From: Sporosarcina sp. ZBG7A
GTDB taxonomy: Bacteria > Bacillota > Bacilli > Bacillales_A > Planococcaceae
Length of the DNA: 64,000 nt
NCBI RefSeq assembly: GCF_000813425.1
Contig: NZ_JWIB01000003.1
Coordinates: forward strand, 1 to 64,000
Direction: 5' to 3'
Below, piece after piece: positions 51,266 to 60,123 of this stretch. The stretch's first letter is position 1. Each line of letters begins with the position of its first letter. The position numbers and the translations under genes are program-made. The notes under the pieces were generated by a model, which had not been told where the DNA came from, searched no databases, and saw nothing but the letters and a program-made list of their open reading frames with translations.

Positions 51266-52846
51266 TTGCGCGTCGCTGCAGAACGTATTTCGTATTTGCA
51301 TGAACGAGAAATCGAAAAGATGATGAATGATGTCCACTATACATTTCGCCCGGATAGTCCGGATCAGTCGGAGCTCATCCGAAACGCTATTACTGCTGTT
51401 CGAAGGGGTGCTATTTCTTCTTATCGTTATTCGCAAGATGACGGAGAAGTGCTCGCTCAACTCAATGATCGAGCTTCGGAATTTGTGCGGTTTTCGTTTG
51501 AAGAGCAAACCTTGAGTTGCACATGTGGTCGTAAGGGTCGGTGTGTTCACCAACTTACGGTCGTATTTGACTTATACTCACAGTTCCATTCATTAACGGA
51601 GTGGTTCCAAGAATGGAGAACGTCTGAAAAAGAGCAACTTGCTTTGAAAGTTACCGATCGCACACCAGAAGCGTGGGATGCCGTCTTGACTCGAGTGACC
51701 GCGCCTCTTCGTAAACTTACCTTATCGACTAACTCTTCTGTGTTCACATATGAATGTGCAGAAATTGAGAATCGCGTTAAACCACTCATGCCATTTGAAT
51801 ACGAGTGGAAGCCACTGTTCGAATTATTCTACCGTCTTCACCTAGTCGATGCGGCTTTCGAGTACGCTTCTTCAATACTTTCATCGAGTAACTCCCAGCA
51901 TTCCTATGGAACTTGGCAAATCACCACATGGCTGAATGACCAAATTTCCGATATAGAAAAATTAGCGGGGACTTTCAGTAACAAACCGAAGTTATTTGAA
52001 ACGGATCCCTTCATGAAACGTTTGAAAGAGCTCGTCCACTCTGTTTGTATCCATCAGACAGGCTTATTCCCTTATCGCTTCCGCATTTATGAAGCTATTT
52101 GGGGACAGCTTTTTGTTGATCGGAACGAGAGAGATGCAGAGAAACAGCAGCTAGCTCAAGACGCTTCTGCTGATGCTCGTCTGTTTGCAATGTATTTCGC
52201 GATAATCGAAGGACGCGGGGACGTGCTGGAAAGCGCTCTTGCTGAAGAAGAACAGCCTGATTTCGGAAGTTGGATGATGCTTGCGAAGTTTGCGTTGGCT
52301 GAGGCGCTTGCACCTACTGCCGCTTCGATTGCTCGTGGACTTTATCCCTCCATTGAAGGGTATTTCAGTCAAAAGAAAAGTCGGAGTGAACAGCTTGCGG
52401 CTGCTCATGAAATCGATATGCTCCTTGCGAGCGGTGATTTTTCTGATGAAGAGCGGGAAGCCGTGTTTGCGATGTACGGTAAAATCGGGATACCACGTTA
52501 TTCCGATTTTCTGATCGAACGTCGAAGATATCAAGAATGGGCGGCACTTTTGCATCGGTATAACGTACCTTATGACAGTGTCGAACAAGCTGATTTAAAA
52601 ATCGTGTTGGCTGAGCAACCTGCAGCTGCACTTCCTTTGTTACATGATTATGCTCAGCAATTCATAGCGGAAAAGAATCGATTGAGCTACCGTCGGGCTG
52701 TTAAACTGTTTAAACGCATGCGTACTGCTTGTAAAAAGAGTGGTCATACCGAATTTTGGAACCGCTATATTCGAACAGTGCGAGATAAATACCGTCGCCT
52801 ACGCGCGTTAATTGAAGAAATGGAGAGGGGTAATCTTGAATTATGA
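51266..52846 (+). CDS. ywqB: SWIM zinc-finger protein (YwqB-like)
   Basis: A protein of 526 residues from the TTG at 51266, which has AGGGAG at 51250-51255; the ATG at 51239 sits almost on the predicted transcription start and lacks a site. The SWIM motif CxCx5CxH is seen as CTCGRKGRCVH at about residues 79-89; it binds zinc and is linked to DNA or protein contacts. The rest is helical and uncharacterised. It overlaps the SNF2 gene by 4 bp (ATGA), the same pairing as ywqB-ywqA in B. subtilis, and probably works with it on DNA or protein-DNA complexes. Confidence 0.87.
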   Translation: MRVAAERISYLHEREIEKMMNDVHYTFRPDSPDQSELIRNAITAVRRGAISSYRYSQDDGEVLAQLNDRASEFVRFSFEEQTLSCTCGRKGRCVHQLTVVFDLYSQFHSLTEWFQEWRTSEKEQLALKVTDRTPEAWDAVLTRVTAPLRKLTLSTNSSVFTYECAEIENRVKPLMPFEYEWKPLFELFYRLHLVDAAFEYASSILSSSNSQHSYGTWQITTWLNDQISDIEKLAGTFSNKPKLFETDPFMKRLKELVHSVCIHQTGLFPYRFRIYEAIWGQLFVDRNERDAEKQQLAQDASADARLFAMYFAIIEGRGDVLESALAEEEQPDFGSWMMLAKFALAEALAPTAASIARGLYPSIEGYFSQKKSRSEQLAAAHEIDMLLASGDFSDEEREAVFAMYGKIGIPRYSDFLIERRRYQEWAALLHRYNVPYDSVEQADLKIVLAEQPAAALPLLHDYAQQFIAEKNRLSYRRAVKLFKRMRTACKKSGHTEFWNRYIRTVRDKYRRLRALIEEMERGNLEL

Positions 52847-55584
52847 GATCAGCACATCGACTTGCACGTGAGTTAAAACTGACCATCCAGCCAACAGATC
52901 GTGGCAACTTTGCGATTTCAGCTACAGATGACTACGGAACCTCCATACCTGCTGATCGCCTTGTCTCCTTTTTCTTCTTCGCCGATGATACGTCATTGTT
53001 CGGTTTGATGGTCCCTATTGAGGATGACACTGTCATTTTGCATCCCCATGAGTGGGTCCAAGCATTGAGCGGAAACCGCCACCCATTTATTGAGTTTACG
53101 GGAGCAACCGAACAGGACGTCGCTAAGTTAGAAGCAGCTGAAGAAGCTGCTTCACTTTGGCATTCTAAGGATTTGTGGTCCTATACAGAACCAGACGCGG
53201 AGGAAGTTATTCGCTTTGCCGGTGACGCAGCAGGAATGTCGGAATCCGCCGCTCTCTTGACAAAACAAGCAATTGCCAGCAAATTTCAAACGCTTGGCGT
53301 TCGTGCGGATATGGTACCTGCTTTGTTGCCTCATTTAAAAGCTTACGGCTGGCCAGGTGAGACAAAATCCGACATTCCAGTACGACCTGCACTCCGACTG
53401 ACTGAACCGGATTCGGAGCGGACTGAAGATTGGTTACTGGAAACGGTTATATTGAATGAACGCGGAACACAATGGTTGCCTGCAAAATCGAAATTGAATA
53501 CTTCTATTGAAAGTGCGCTGCCCGCGAAGTGGAAGCCATATGCTGCCGCTATTATGGAACAACAATCCGAAATGATTTCGTTTCTACAATCCATCGAGCC
53601 TGAGATTGAAGATACATTTCTCCATATGCCGATGAGTGATCCCGAAGTCCGGATGTTCATCCAGCATGACTTGCCGTTATTCCAATCGTTCGGACTTGCA
53701 GTACTCCTACCTTCTTGGCTGAAAAGCGTGACTGAGACGAAGATGAAAATACGCACAGATGCAGGTGTTCAGTCATACAAATCTGCCGCCGGGTTAGACG
53801 AAGTCCTTTCGTTTAACTGGAGTTTCTCACTTGCTGGCAATGACATCGACCGGGATACGTTTCAGAAAATGGTGGATGAAAACCGTGAATTCATCCGTAC
53901 TGGAGACGAATGGTTTCATATCGATCCGACTTGGTTGAAGCGGATTAAAGAGTTGATGGAACAAGCGGATAATGGGGAGTGGACTGTGAAAGATTTACTG
54001 TTCCAAGAGCTCCCTGAAGAGATTGTGCCAAGCGAAGACGATGAGTTTGAAGAAGATCCACTACTTGCGTTCACAATGCAAAAGTCTCTGCGTCAATATG
54101 TAGATCAGGTAATGGATAAAAAGGGGTTACCCCACGTTCAAATTCCTGAACAGTTGCAAACTGAACTGCGCCCATACCAACAGGAAGGATTCAACTGGCT
54201 CATGTTCATGCGAGAGCAGCATTTCGGTGCTTGCCTTGCCGATGATATGGGACTTGGTAAAACGGTTCAGCTTATCAGTTATTTGCTTAAAGTGCATTCC
54301 CAACCGGACGCGACACCGTCACTCATCATTTGTCCGACCAGTGTGCTTGGTAACTGGCAAAAAGAATTGGAACGTTTTGCGCCTTCTCTAAAAGCCGCCA
54401 TGCACTATGGACCCGGTCGCTTGAAGGAAGACCAGTTCAGCGCATTTCTAGCACAGGAAAAACCGGATGTCGTGCTGACGACTTACGGTACAGCAACTCA
54501 AGATAGTGATTTTCTCATTGAATTTCCTTTTGCGAGCATCACGTTGGATGAAGCGCAAAATATTAAAAACATGCAAACGAAGCAATCTCGAGCGATTCGG
54601 AAACTTCGGGGTGGTCATCATATCGCGTTGACGGGGACGCCGATCGAGAACCGACTTGCGGAGTTATGGGCAATTTTCGACTTCATCCATCGAGGATATT
54701 TCGGTAGTTTCCGGAAATTCACGGATGACTACATTATTCCAATTGAGCGGGATGATGACGAACGGACAAAAAGTCGTCTGCGTTCTAAAATCCACCCATT
54801 CTTGTTACGAAGAACGAAAAGTGATCCAGACTTACAGCTCAATTTACCGAAGAAGCTAGAACAAAATGAGTATGTGCCACTTACAAGTGAACAAGCTGCA
54901 GTTTATGAGAGTTTTATTGAAGATACGAAGTTCAAGTTACAGACACTTTCTGGCTTTGAGCGGAAAGGGCTCATTTTGAAGATGTTGAGTAGATTGAAGC
55001 AATTGTGTAATCACCCTGCTCTGTTCTTGAAAGAACCTTTTACGCAAGCTGATGAAATGTTGTCGAGATCTGACAAACTGGAGCGAATTGTGAAATTGGC
55101 TGCTGAGATAGCTAGCAATGGCGAGCAATGCTTGATCTTTACACAGTATATCGGAATGGGGCAACTCATCCGACAATGTTTGGCCGAGCTTTATGGATAC
55201 GAAGTACCTTTCCTGACAGGAAGTATGCCGAAGGGTCAGCGTGATCACCTGGTCGAAGCGTTCCAAAAAGGGGAATTCCCGATTTTCATCCTATCCTTGA
55301 AAGCGGGTGGAACAGGGCTGAACTTGACGGCTGCGAATCACGTCTTGCATGCGGATCGTTGGTGGAACCCTGCTGTAGAAAACCAAGCAACCGACCGTGC
55401 ATATCGTATAGGTCAGGAGAAGTTCGTGCATGTCCATAAATTCGTGACCATTGGGACGATAGAAGAAAAAATTGATAAAATGCTTGAAGAGAAGGCCGCG
55501 CTGTCTGCAGATCTGATCCAGTCCAGCCAGTGGCTAACAGAGCTATCTGATCGAGAACTGGACGACTTACTATCATTCGGCTAA
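52843..55584 (+). CDS. ywqA: SNF2-family DNA helicase/translocase (YwqA-like)
   Basis: A 913-residue Swi2/Snf2 ATPase. The N-terminal 440 residues are the bacterial SNF2 accessory region. The motor follows: Walker A DDMGLGKTVQ near 468, Walker B-type box LDEAQNIKN near 570, TGTPIENR near 605, and motifs V-VI in LSLKAGGTGLNLT and DRAYRIGQ near 850. It is expected to move along double-stranded DNA with ATP, removing or remodelling bound proteins; RapA-like roles in transcription or DNA repair are possible. The partner SWIM protein is encoded directly upstream with a 4-bp overlap. A strong terminator follows. Confidence 0.92.
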   Translation: MRSAHRLARELKLTIQPTDRGNFAISATDDYGTSIPADRLVSFFFFADDTSLFGLMVPIEDDTVILHPHEWVQALSGNRHPFIEFTGATEQDVAKLEAAEEAASLWHSKDLWSYTEPDAEEVIRFAGDAAGMSESAALLTKQAIASKFQTLGVRADMVPALLPHLKAYGWPGETKSDIPVRPALRLTEPDSERTEDWLLETVILNERGTQWLPAKSKLNTSIESALPAKWKPYAAAIMEQQSEMISFLQSIEPEIEDTFLHMPMSDPEVRMFIQHDLPLFQSFGLAVLLPSWLKSVTETKMKIRTDAGVQSYKSAAGLDEVLSFNWSFSLAGNDIDRDTFQKMVDENREFIRTGDEWFHIDPTWLKRIKELMEQADNGEWTVKDLLFQELPEEIVPSEDDEFEEDPLLAFTMQKSLRQYVDQVMDKKGLPHVQIPEQLQTELRPYQQEGFNWLMFMREQHFGACLADDMGLGKTVQLISYLLKVHSQPDATPSLIICPTSVLGNWQKELERFAPSLKAAMHYGPGRLKEDQFSAFLAQEKPDVVLTTYGTATQDSDFLIEFPFASITLDEAQNIKNMQTKQSRAIRKLRGGHHIALTGTPIENRLAELWAIFDFIHRGYFGSFRKFTDDYIIPIERDDDERTKSRLRSKIHPFLLRRTKSDPDLQLNLPKKLEQNEYVPLTSEQAAVYESFIEDTKFKLQTLSGFERKGLILKMLSRLKQLCNHPALFLKEPFTQADEMLSRSDKLERIVKLAAEIASNGEQCLIFTQYIGMGQLIRQCLAELYGYEVPFLTGSMPKGQRDHLVEAFQKGEFPIFILSLKAGGTGLNLTAANHVLHADRWWNPAVENQATDRAYRIGQEKFVHVHKFVTIGTIEEKIDKMLEEKAALSADLIQSSQWLTELSDRELDDLLSFG

Positions 55585-55598
55585 CCTATACTTTTCAT

Positions 55599-55623
55599 CC
55601 GCAAATCACACTGTGGTTTGCGG
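55599..55623 (+). terminator. Terminator of the ywqB-ywqA operon
   Basis: A 12-bp stem CCGCAAATCACA/TGTGGTTTGCGG with one G-U pair, then TTTTTT. Confidence 0.9.
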
Positions 55624-55643
55624 TTTTTTATGTAAAGACGCAG

Positions 55644-55805
55644 TTAGACGTGACTGATTCGCTTGATCTGCAATACCCTGTGTAGCTCATACTCTTTCTG
55701 TTCCTGCTCCACCACGTCTAACCGTTCGTTTAAATTTGCTACCAATCGGATTAGCTGTCCAATTTGCAACTCCATACGCAGAATTATTTTTTGTTGGGAT
55801 TCCAT
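55644..55805 (-). CDS. Small coiled-coil protein (53 residues)
   Basis: A 53-residue acidic/basic helical protein starting at the ATG at 55805, with AAAGGAGAG before it. A heptad pattern (MELQIGQLIRLVANLNERLDVV over about residues 10-31) suggests a short coiled coil. The frame is open further upstream but without another start of quality. I do not recognise it. Confidence 0.65.
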   Translation of the reverse strand: MESQQKIILRMELQIGQLIRLVANLNERLDVVEQEQKEYELHRVLQIKRISHV

Positions 55806-56137
55806 ATAATTCTCTCCTTTTAAGCAATTTCGCAGCCGGATCACCAAGAAGCGGTCTCTTCTGACCCGACGGCAAAATAGCGGTTAGTTGGTGGTTGAAA
55901 CCACCACTCCTCTTACGTACTGCTAGGTTGTTAGTCGTGCCTGATCACTTTTAACAACCTTTGCTTAACTTACTATCGAGGGTCTAAAGGAATCCCCACT
56001 CCTCAAAAACCCCCTACTACCTAATCATTCTTCCCTCATCATTTGTACGAGCCGCTCTCCACGGGCACTGCGCGCACAGTTATCTAGTTATCATTCCTCC
56101 TATTCTGTCACATGTCCGATGTTTCTGGACAACCCAA
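55806..56137. other. Intergenic region between the small coiled-coil gene and ssb
   Basis: About 330 bp with no gene. A perfect hairpin (TGGTGGTT/AACCACCA near 55886-55903) lies in the probable leader of the small coiled-coil gene. A single TGATCACTTTT motif (about 55945) resembles one GAKC unit. No ssb terminator was identified. Confidence 0.4.
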
Positions 56138-56587
56138 TTAGAAGATAGGTAACGTTTCTTTTTCGTTTTTTTGTGTAGGTAATTCAAAATGATCGGCAGC
56201 GGAGTTGCTTTGTGAATTCGCCAATGCTACTTGCGATTGGCTACTTTCCGCACGTACTTCCGAAGATGGTTTCTTCGTCACCAGGAATCGGACATCATCT
56301 CCCACTACTTCTGTTACAAATGCGCGGGTTCTGTCTTCACGCTCATACGAACGCGTTTGAATACGTCCAATTACACCTACCAGAGATCCTTTTCCACAAT
56401 GTTTTACGGTGTTTTCTGCGGTACGTCCCCAAATGCTACAGAGAATAAAATCCGCATCGATGTCACCTTGCTGGTTTTTAAAACTACGATTGACAGCGAG
56501 AGTGAAGCTGGCTTGCATCCGCCCATCTCCTATCTTTCGAATATCTGGATCTTTCGTCAGTCTACCGACAAGTGCCACATGATTCAC
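56138..56587 (-). CDS. ssb: Single-stranded DNA-binding protein (SsbB/YwpH-type)
   Basis: A 149-residue SSB. The OB fold spans about residues 1-105 (MNHVALVGRLTKDPDIR, FTLAVNR, DFILCSIWGRTAENT, VIGRIQTRSYE). The start is GTG at 56587 with GGAGGG before it. The tail is a Gln/Ser-rich linker ending KETLPIF, a weak version of the usual DDDLPF tip that contacts partner proteins, so partner binding may be altered. Position near ywpF and fabZ matches the competence-type ssbB of B. subtilis, which is shorter (about 113 residues). Confidence 0.88.
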   Translation of the reverse strand: MNHVALVGRLTKDPDIRKIGDGRMQASFTLAVNRSFKNQQGDIDADFILCSIWGRTAENTVKHCGKGSLVGVIGRIQTRSYEREDRTRAFVTEVVGDDVRFLVTKKPSSEVRAESSQSQVALANSQSNSAADHFELPTQKNEKETLPIF

Positions 56588-56812
56588 CTAGTTCCCTCCT
56601 CTCTTTGAATTGCTTTCATCATACGGACAAGCTCCGGATTAAACAAATGTACATTTCCCACATTTGGAGGTTATTCCATTGTTGAAATTGAAGTTTGAAC
56701 TAGGAGGTTTTGTAAGTTCTGCGTGGAACCGCTTAGGTGACGGTGCTTTTGAATTGTGTTCATTTAATGATAATTCGGCTTTGCCCATATTTTTAAGAGA
56801 TTGAACCGTCTG

Positions 56813-56821
56813 TGGTATACT
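56813..56821 (+). promoter_or_regulatory. Extended -10 promoter of the ywpF-like gene
   Basis: TGG followed by TATACT (56816-56821), matching TGnTATAAT, 27 bp upstream of the start codon. No clear -35 box. Confidence 0.5.
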
Positions 56822-56847
56822 GGGGAAAAAAGGGGGATTTGGACGGG

Positions 56848-57273
56848 ATGAAAACGTTTAAAATGATTTCCTTCGGTCTGCTGACTGGGGATGTAGCAGA
56901 TTATTTGCCCATGCTGGATGGTATCATTATTAACCAAGAAAACAGCCATCGTATGTGGATTTTAGAGATGTTTTTGGACATGGAGTATAAAGAACGCTTT
57001 GTAAAATTGAAGGATGAGGAGGCACTCATTGAAGCAAAAGTAGTAATTTCTTATCCTGAAAATGAACCTGCTGCCTTCGTTCTAGCAGTCGACACCGTTC
57101 ATGAGATTGGAGATCGTGTTTCCGTCTTATTGAAAGGTCGATTAAAGCGTCAGCGTTCAGAATATGCTGAACAGTTACTGAGTGAGTTATTGGATCTCGG
57201 TTTTGAAGGGCAAGCATTGCTAGAACGATTCGAAAGCGACATGCGGGCAAGACCTCGTTTAAAAAAGAAATAA
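56848..57273 (+). CDS. ywpF: YwpF-like protein
   Basis: A protein of 141 residues from the ATG at 56848 (MKTFKMISFGLL), matching the start of the YwpF family; GGACGGG or AGGGGG serves as ribosome-binding site. It is soluble, with a beta-rich first half and a helical second half ending in a basic tail (RARPRLKKK). Function unknown. It is the only plus-strand gene in the 55.6-64 kb interval, and its position near ssb and fabZ agrees with B. subtilis. Confidence 0.8.
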   Translation: MKTFKMISFGLLTGDVADYLPMLDGIIINQENSHRMWILEMFLDMEYKERFVKLKDEEALIEAKVVISYPENEPAAFVLAVDTVHEIGDRVSVLLKGRLKRQRSEYAEQLLSELLDLGFEGQALLERFESDMRARPRLKKK

Positions 57274-57281
57274 CGACATGC

Positions 57282-57314
57282 AAAAACCACGGGAATGTTC
57301 AACCCGTGGTTTTT
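57282..57314. terminator. Bidirectional terminator between ywpF and the lipoprotein gene
   Basis: A perfect 12-bp stem AAAAACCACGGG and complement, 9-nt loop, T-runs on both strands. Confidence 0.92.
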
Positions 57315-57321
57315 ATTTGCA

Positions 57322-57717
57322 TTATTTCTCGTCTGACATACCTTTATCATCTTTCTTTGGAGATCCACCGTTGTTGCCAGTTCCCGCGCTATTCCCGCCG
57401 CCAGGTGTGCTATTTTCTCCCATCGTACCGCCTTCTCCATTGCCAGTTCCTTCTAGCGTATTGTCTTCAACGCCATCGCGATTCATGACACCGTCATTCA
57501 TCCCATCGTCTTCCAGTCCATCAAGATTCGGACCTGTCGTACCGTTAGGCGCATCGCCCTCCATATCCGGGGTCCAGTCACGTGCCCGCTCGTCCATACC
57601 GTCGTTCAAGTCTTCCATCGGTGTCTCGTTTTTGTCTGGGATGTCGTCGTTGTTGGTACCACATCCAGCCAGTACGAAACCTGCAACAAGTGCTGCCGGC
57701 AATACTTTCTTCAACAT
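57322..57717 (-). CDS. Acidic lipoprotein, 131 residues
   Basis: A lipoprotein by its signal peptide and lipobox (LAGC, Cys near residue 19). The mature part is almost wholly low-complexity: Asp, Asn, Gly and Glu with few hydrophobic residues, so it is probably disordered outside the membrane. No domain recognised. GGAGGG lies ten bases before the ATG. Role unknown; such acidic lipoproteins are sometimes spore- or envelope-associated. Confidence 0.78.
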   Translation of the reverse strand: MLKKVLPAALVAGFVLAGCGTNNDDIPDKNETPMEDLNDGMDERARDWTPDMEGDAPNGTTGPNLDGLEDDGMNDGVMNRDGVEDNTLEGTGNGEGGTMGENSTPGGGNSAGTGNNGGSPKKDDKGMSDEK

Positions 57718-57788
57718 GAAAAATTCCCTCCTTTCAAATAGCTATCCAACATAGCTTGGCTTGAAAAGAAGGAACTATCCATTATTTT

Positions 57789-58175
57789 TTATACGTTCTG
57801 ACGTTTTTTCAACTCAGTTTCTACAAATGCAGCTTCAGCCTTACACTCATAGAAATATTGTGTGTTGAGCGTCTCCTGCAATTGTTGAATTGTCGCAATC
57901 TGCTCTTCAGAAGGCGGCTCACTTAGCACTTTTTGAATGACTTCATTGATACGAACTGCAATTTCCTCATGAAATTGAGTTGCGTGTTTGACGTCATCTG
58001 GAATTTTTTCATACCAAAGCGCTTTTTCTGTAATGTACTCGCTCCATCGCTTCATGAAGTCTGCCATGTCATAGCGGTCCGGGTTCCATTCGATCTCCGT
58101 CATGTATTGTTCAAAGGTCTGTGTAATGGACCTCGTGATGCTGCTCTTTAGGTTGGGTGAAAGACTTTTGAACAT
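57789..58175 (-). CDS. Conserved hypothetical helical protein, 128 residues
   Basis: A 128-residue soluble, all-helical protein with no signal peptide or known motif. W-containing patterns EIEWNPDRYDMADF and KALWYEKIPDD are the most distinctive. Its length and neighbours (ywpF, ssb, fabZ) make YwpG a candidate relative, but I cannot confirm it. AGGTACT lies before the ATG, a weak ribosome-binding site. No terminator seen. Confidence 0.7.
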   Translation of the reverse strand: MFKSLSPNLKSSITRSITQTFEQYMTEIEWNPDRYDMADFMKRWSEYITEKALWYEKIPDDVKHATQFHEEIAVRINEVIQKVLSEPPSEEQIATIQQLQETLNTQYFYECKAEAAFVETELKKRQNV

Positions 58176-58323
58176 TCTTGTTTAGTACCTCCCACGATGT
58201 ACATGCTAAGGTATCTGCATGTTTGATTGGCTTTTTGTGCATAATCGCACTTGCCAAAGTGTGTAAACACAATATATAAAATTTTAGCGGATTTTTCTGC
58301 CAAATGCAACTTTTAACTAAAAA

Positions 58324-58755
58324 TCACTCTTTTGCACCTAGTGCGAATGTGATTTCCGCTTCACAAGCTATCTCACCTTCGACAGTTGCTTTTGCTTTGC
58401 CTTTACCAATGGAACCACGCATACGTGTGATTTCCACTTCAAGTCGGATTACGTCTCCAGGAACGACTTGTCGCTTGAATCGGCAATTATCAATTCCTGC
58501 AAAAAATGCAAGACGGCCTTTATTCTCTTCTTTTTGCAAAATCGCAACGGCACCGACCTGCGCTAGTGCTTCTACAATCAGTACGCCAGGCATAACCGGA
58601 TACCCCGGGAAGTGACCGTTAAAGTAGTTTTCGTTAATGCTTACGTTTTTTATCCCAACTGCACGCACGCCTTCTTCAACTTCAAGAATTCGGTCGACCA
58701 ATAGGAATGGGTAGCGATGCGGAATGATAGCTTGGATTTGTTCAGCTGTCAGCAT
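58324..58755 (-). CDS. fabZ: 3-hydroxyacyl-[acyl-carrier-protein] dehydratase FabZ
   Basis: A 143-residue hot-dog-fold dehydratase that removes water from (3R)-hydroxyacyl-ACP in each round of fatty acid elongation. [12 protein letters not shown] at about residues 10-21 and the active-site segment [20 protein letters not shown] near 48-67 (catalytic His and Glu) are diagnostic. AAGGAGA precedes the ATG. It lies downstream of flhP and the EpuA-like gene, as in B. subtilis, and may share their transcript. Confidence 0.95.
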   Translation of the reverse strand: MLTAEQIQAIIPHRYPFLLVDRILEVEEGVRAVGIKNVSINENYFNGHFPGYPVMPGVLIVEALAQVGAVAILQKEENKGRLAFFAGIDNCRFKRQVVPGDVIRLEVEITRMRGSIGKGKAKATVEGEIACEAEITFALGAKE

Positions 58756-58792
58756 AGTAATTCTCCTTTTAGGTTTCCCTCTAATCTATCGT

Positions 58793-59239
58793 TTACTTCT
58801 CTTTTCCACTCATGATATCAAAAATATGTGCCCACGTGTCTTTTTGGAAGATATCGCTTGCGGCACCGTCACCCAGGATGCTAAATCCAATAACCGCACC
58901 GAGGACTGCAGCAGCTATCAGTAACAGAATTACTAAAATGACGCGCACATATATAGGAAGGATGCGGATTTGTACCCAGCGAACTGGTTTTGTCTCCGTC
59001 AGTTCTTCCGTTTCCATTTTCTCTTTACGCTTTGTCCGTGTTTTTTGTACAGCTTCTTCTTTTTTCACGGGTTTCTCTTCAGCTTTTCTCTTACTGCGCG
59101 TTACATGCTTGCTGTCCGATGCGGATTGAGCCGTTGCGGCATGGGTTGCTCGAGCGTCCGTCCGACTTTTTGCAGCTGGTTTATTCGGCTCGGAAGACGA
59201 ATGGGACGGGATGTCTGTATTTCTTTTTTCATCTGTCAT
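58793..59239 (-). CDS. EpuA-family protein (annotated elsewhere as RNA polymerase subunit beta-like)
   Basis: A protein of 148 residues from the ATG at 59239; the frame opens at a GTG that is part of the GGGGAG ribosome-binding site. The N-terminal 85 residues are low-complexity and charged (Ser/Lys/Glu). One transmembrane helix (about 93-118) follows the family motif WVQIRILPIYVRVILV; the end GDGAASDIFQKDTWAHIFDI is the EpuA/PF11772 signature. The frequent name RNA polymerase subunit beta is misleading. Its role is uncertain; in pneumococcus EpuA lies by the competence nuclease and cell-wall genes. It is 20 bp downstream of flhP. Confidence 0.83.
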   Translation of the reverse strand: MTDEKRNTDIPSHSSSEPNKPAAKSRTDARATHAATAQSASDSKHVTRSKRKAEEKPVKKEEAVQKTRTKRKEKMETEELTETKPVRWVQIRILPIYVRVILVILLLIAAAVLGAVIGFSILGDGAASDIFQKDTWAHIFDIMSGKEK

Positions 59240-59259
59240 ATCAATACTCCCCACTTAGC

Positions 59260-60087
59260 TCACCGGATATTATTGACCAGGCCGAGCATCTGATCAGCGA
59301 TAGAAACCGTACGTGAGTTGAATTGATACGCTCGCTGGACATTGATGAGGTCTGTCATTTCTTTCTGATAGTCAACATTGGACCCTTCAAGAGCTCCTTG
59401 CTGTATACCGACTTCCGGGCCAGTAATTTCTGTTAAAATATCGGCTTCAGTTACATTTAATTCTTCCAAATTAGCTGGAAGTGTCAAATGTGTTGAGGAC
59501 AGTCGTGTCATCAGGTTAGGTCGCTCAATTAGAGTAACTGCCAATTCAACTGTCTGGTCTGTTCCATTTGCCGAATTTGCAACCAGAGTGCCGTCCGATT
59601 TCAGCTCAACTGAATCTACAGGTCCATTGAACGTGATCGCATTGCCAGCACGATCTGCAACAGCATTTCCTTCGCCGTCAACAAGCGCCACTTGGTTTCC
59701 CTGACCTGGAGAAAGGTAGAAGTTCCCTTGACGTGTATACACCGTCTCAGGACCATCTGCGCCTTGAACAATTACGTTGAAATATTGTTTTGGTTCAGTG
59801 AGTGCGAAATCGAGATTTCTTCCTGTTTGTTGCAAGGTTCCCACTTTCCAGTTCATTTGCGTTTGACCCAGCATTGCGCCGACGCCGTAGCGGATACCTT
59901 CAGGTGATTGTCGTGGTGCTGTATCCGCTTTGTCATTGTTGAATTGCTGATACAACATCTCCTGAAAACTCGCCTGATTGGATTGGTAACCGTGTGTTCC
60001 TATATTGGATAAATTATTTCCGATGATATCCAGATTACTTTGCAGTTGGTTCATCGTATTGACAGCTGTTGTCATCGTACGAATCAT
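59260..60087 (-). CDS. flhP: Flagellar hook-basal body protein FlhP
   Basis: A 275-residue rod/hook-family protein of the FlgF/FlgG type, exported by the flagellar secretion system to form the distal rod. The N-terminal Flg_bb_rod motif NLDIIGNNLSNIGTHGYQ at about residues 18-35 and the C-terminal VQRAYQFNSRTVSIADQML heptads mark the two coiled-coil ends, with a beta-rich D1 domain between. AAAGGAG precedes the ATG. It follows flhO by 36 bp; the order mbl-flhO-flhP is that of B. subtilis. Confidence 0.92.
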   Translation of the reverse strand: MIRTMTTAVNTMNQLQSNLDIIGNNLSNIGTHGYQSNQASFQEMLYQQFNNDKADTAPRQSPEGIRYGVGAMLGQTQMNWKVGTLQQTGRNLDFALTEPKQYFNVIVQGADGPETVYTRQGNFYLSPGQGNQVALVDGEGNAVADRAGNAITFNGPVDSVELKSDGTLVANSANGTDQTVELAVTLIERPNLMTRLSSTHLTLPANLEELNVTEADILTEITGPEVGIQQGALEGSNVDYQKEMTDLINVQRAYQFNSRTVSIADQMLGLVNNIR

Positions 60088-60123
60088 TTGGTTTGACTCC
60101 TTTCGCTTATGCGAAGCTTGCGA

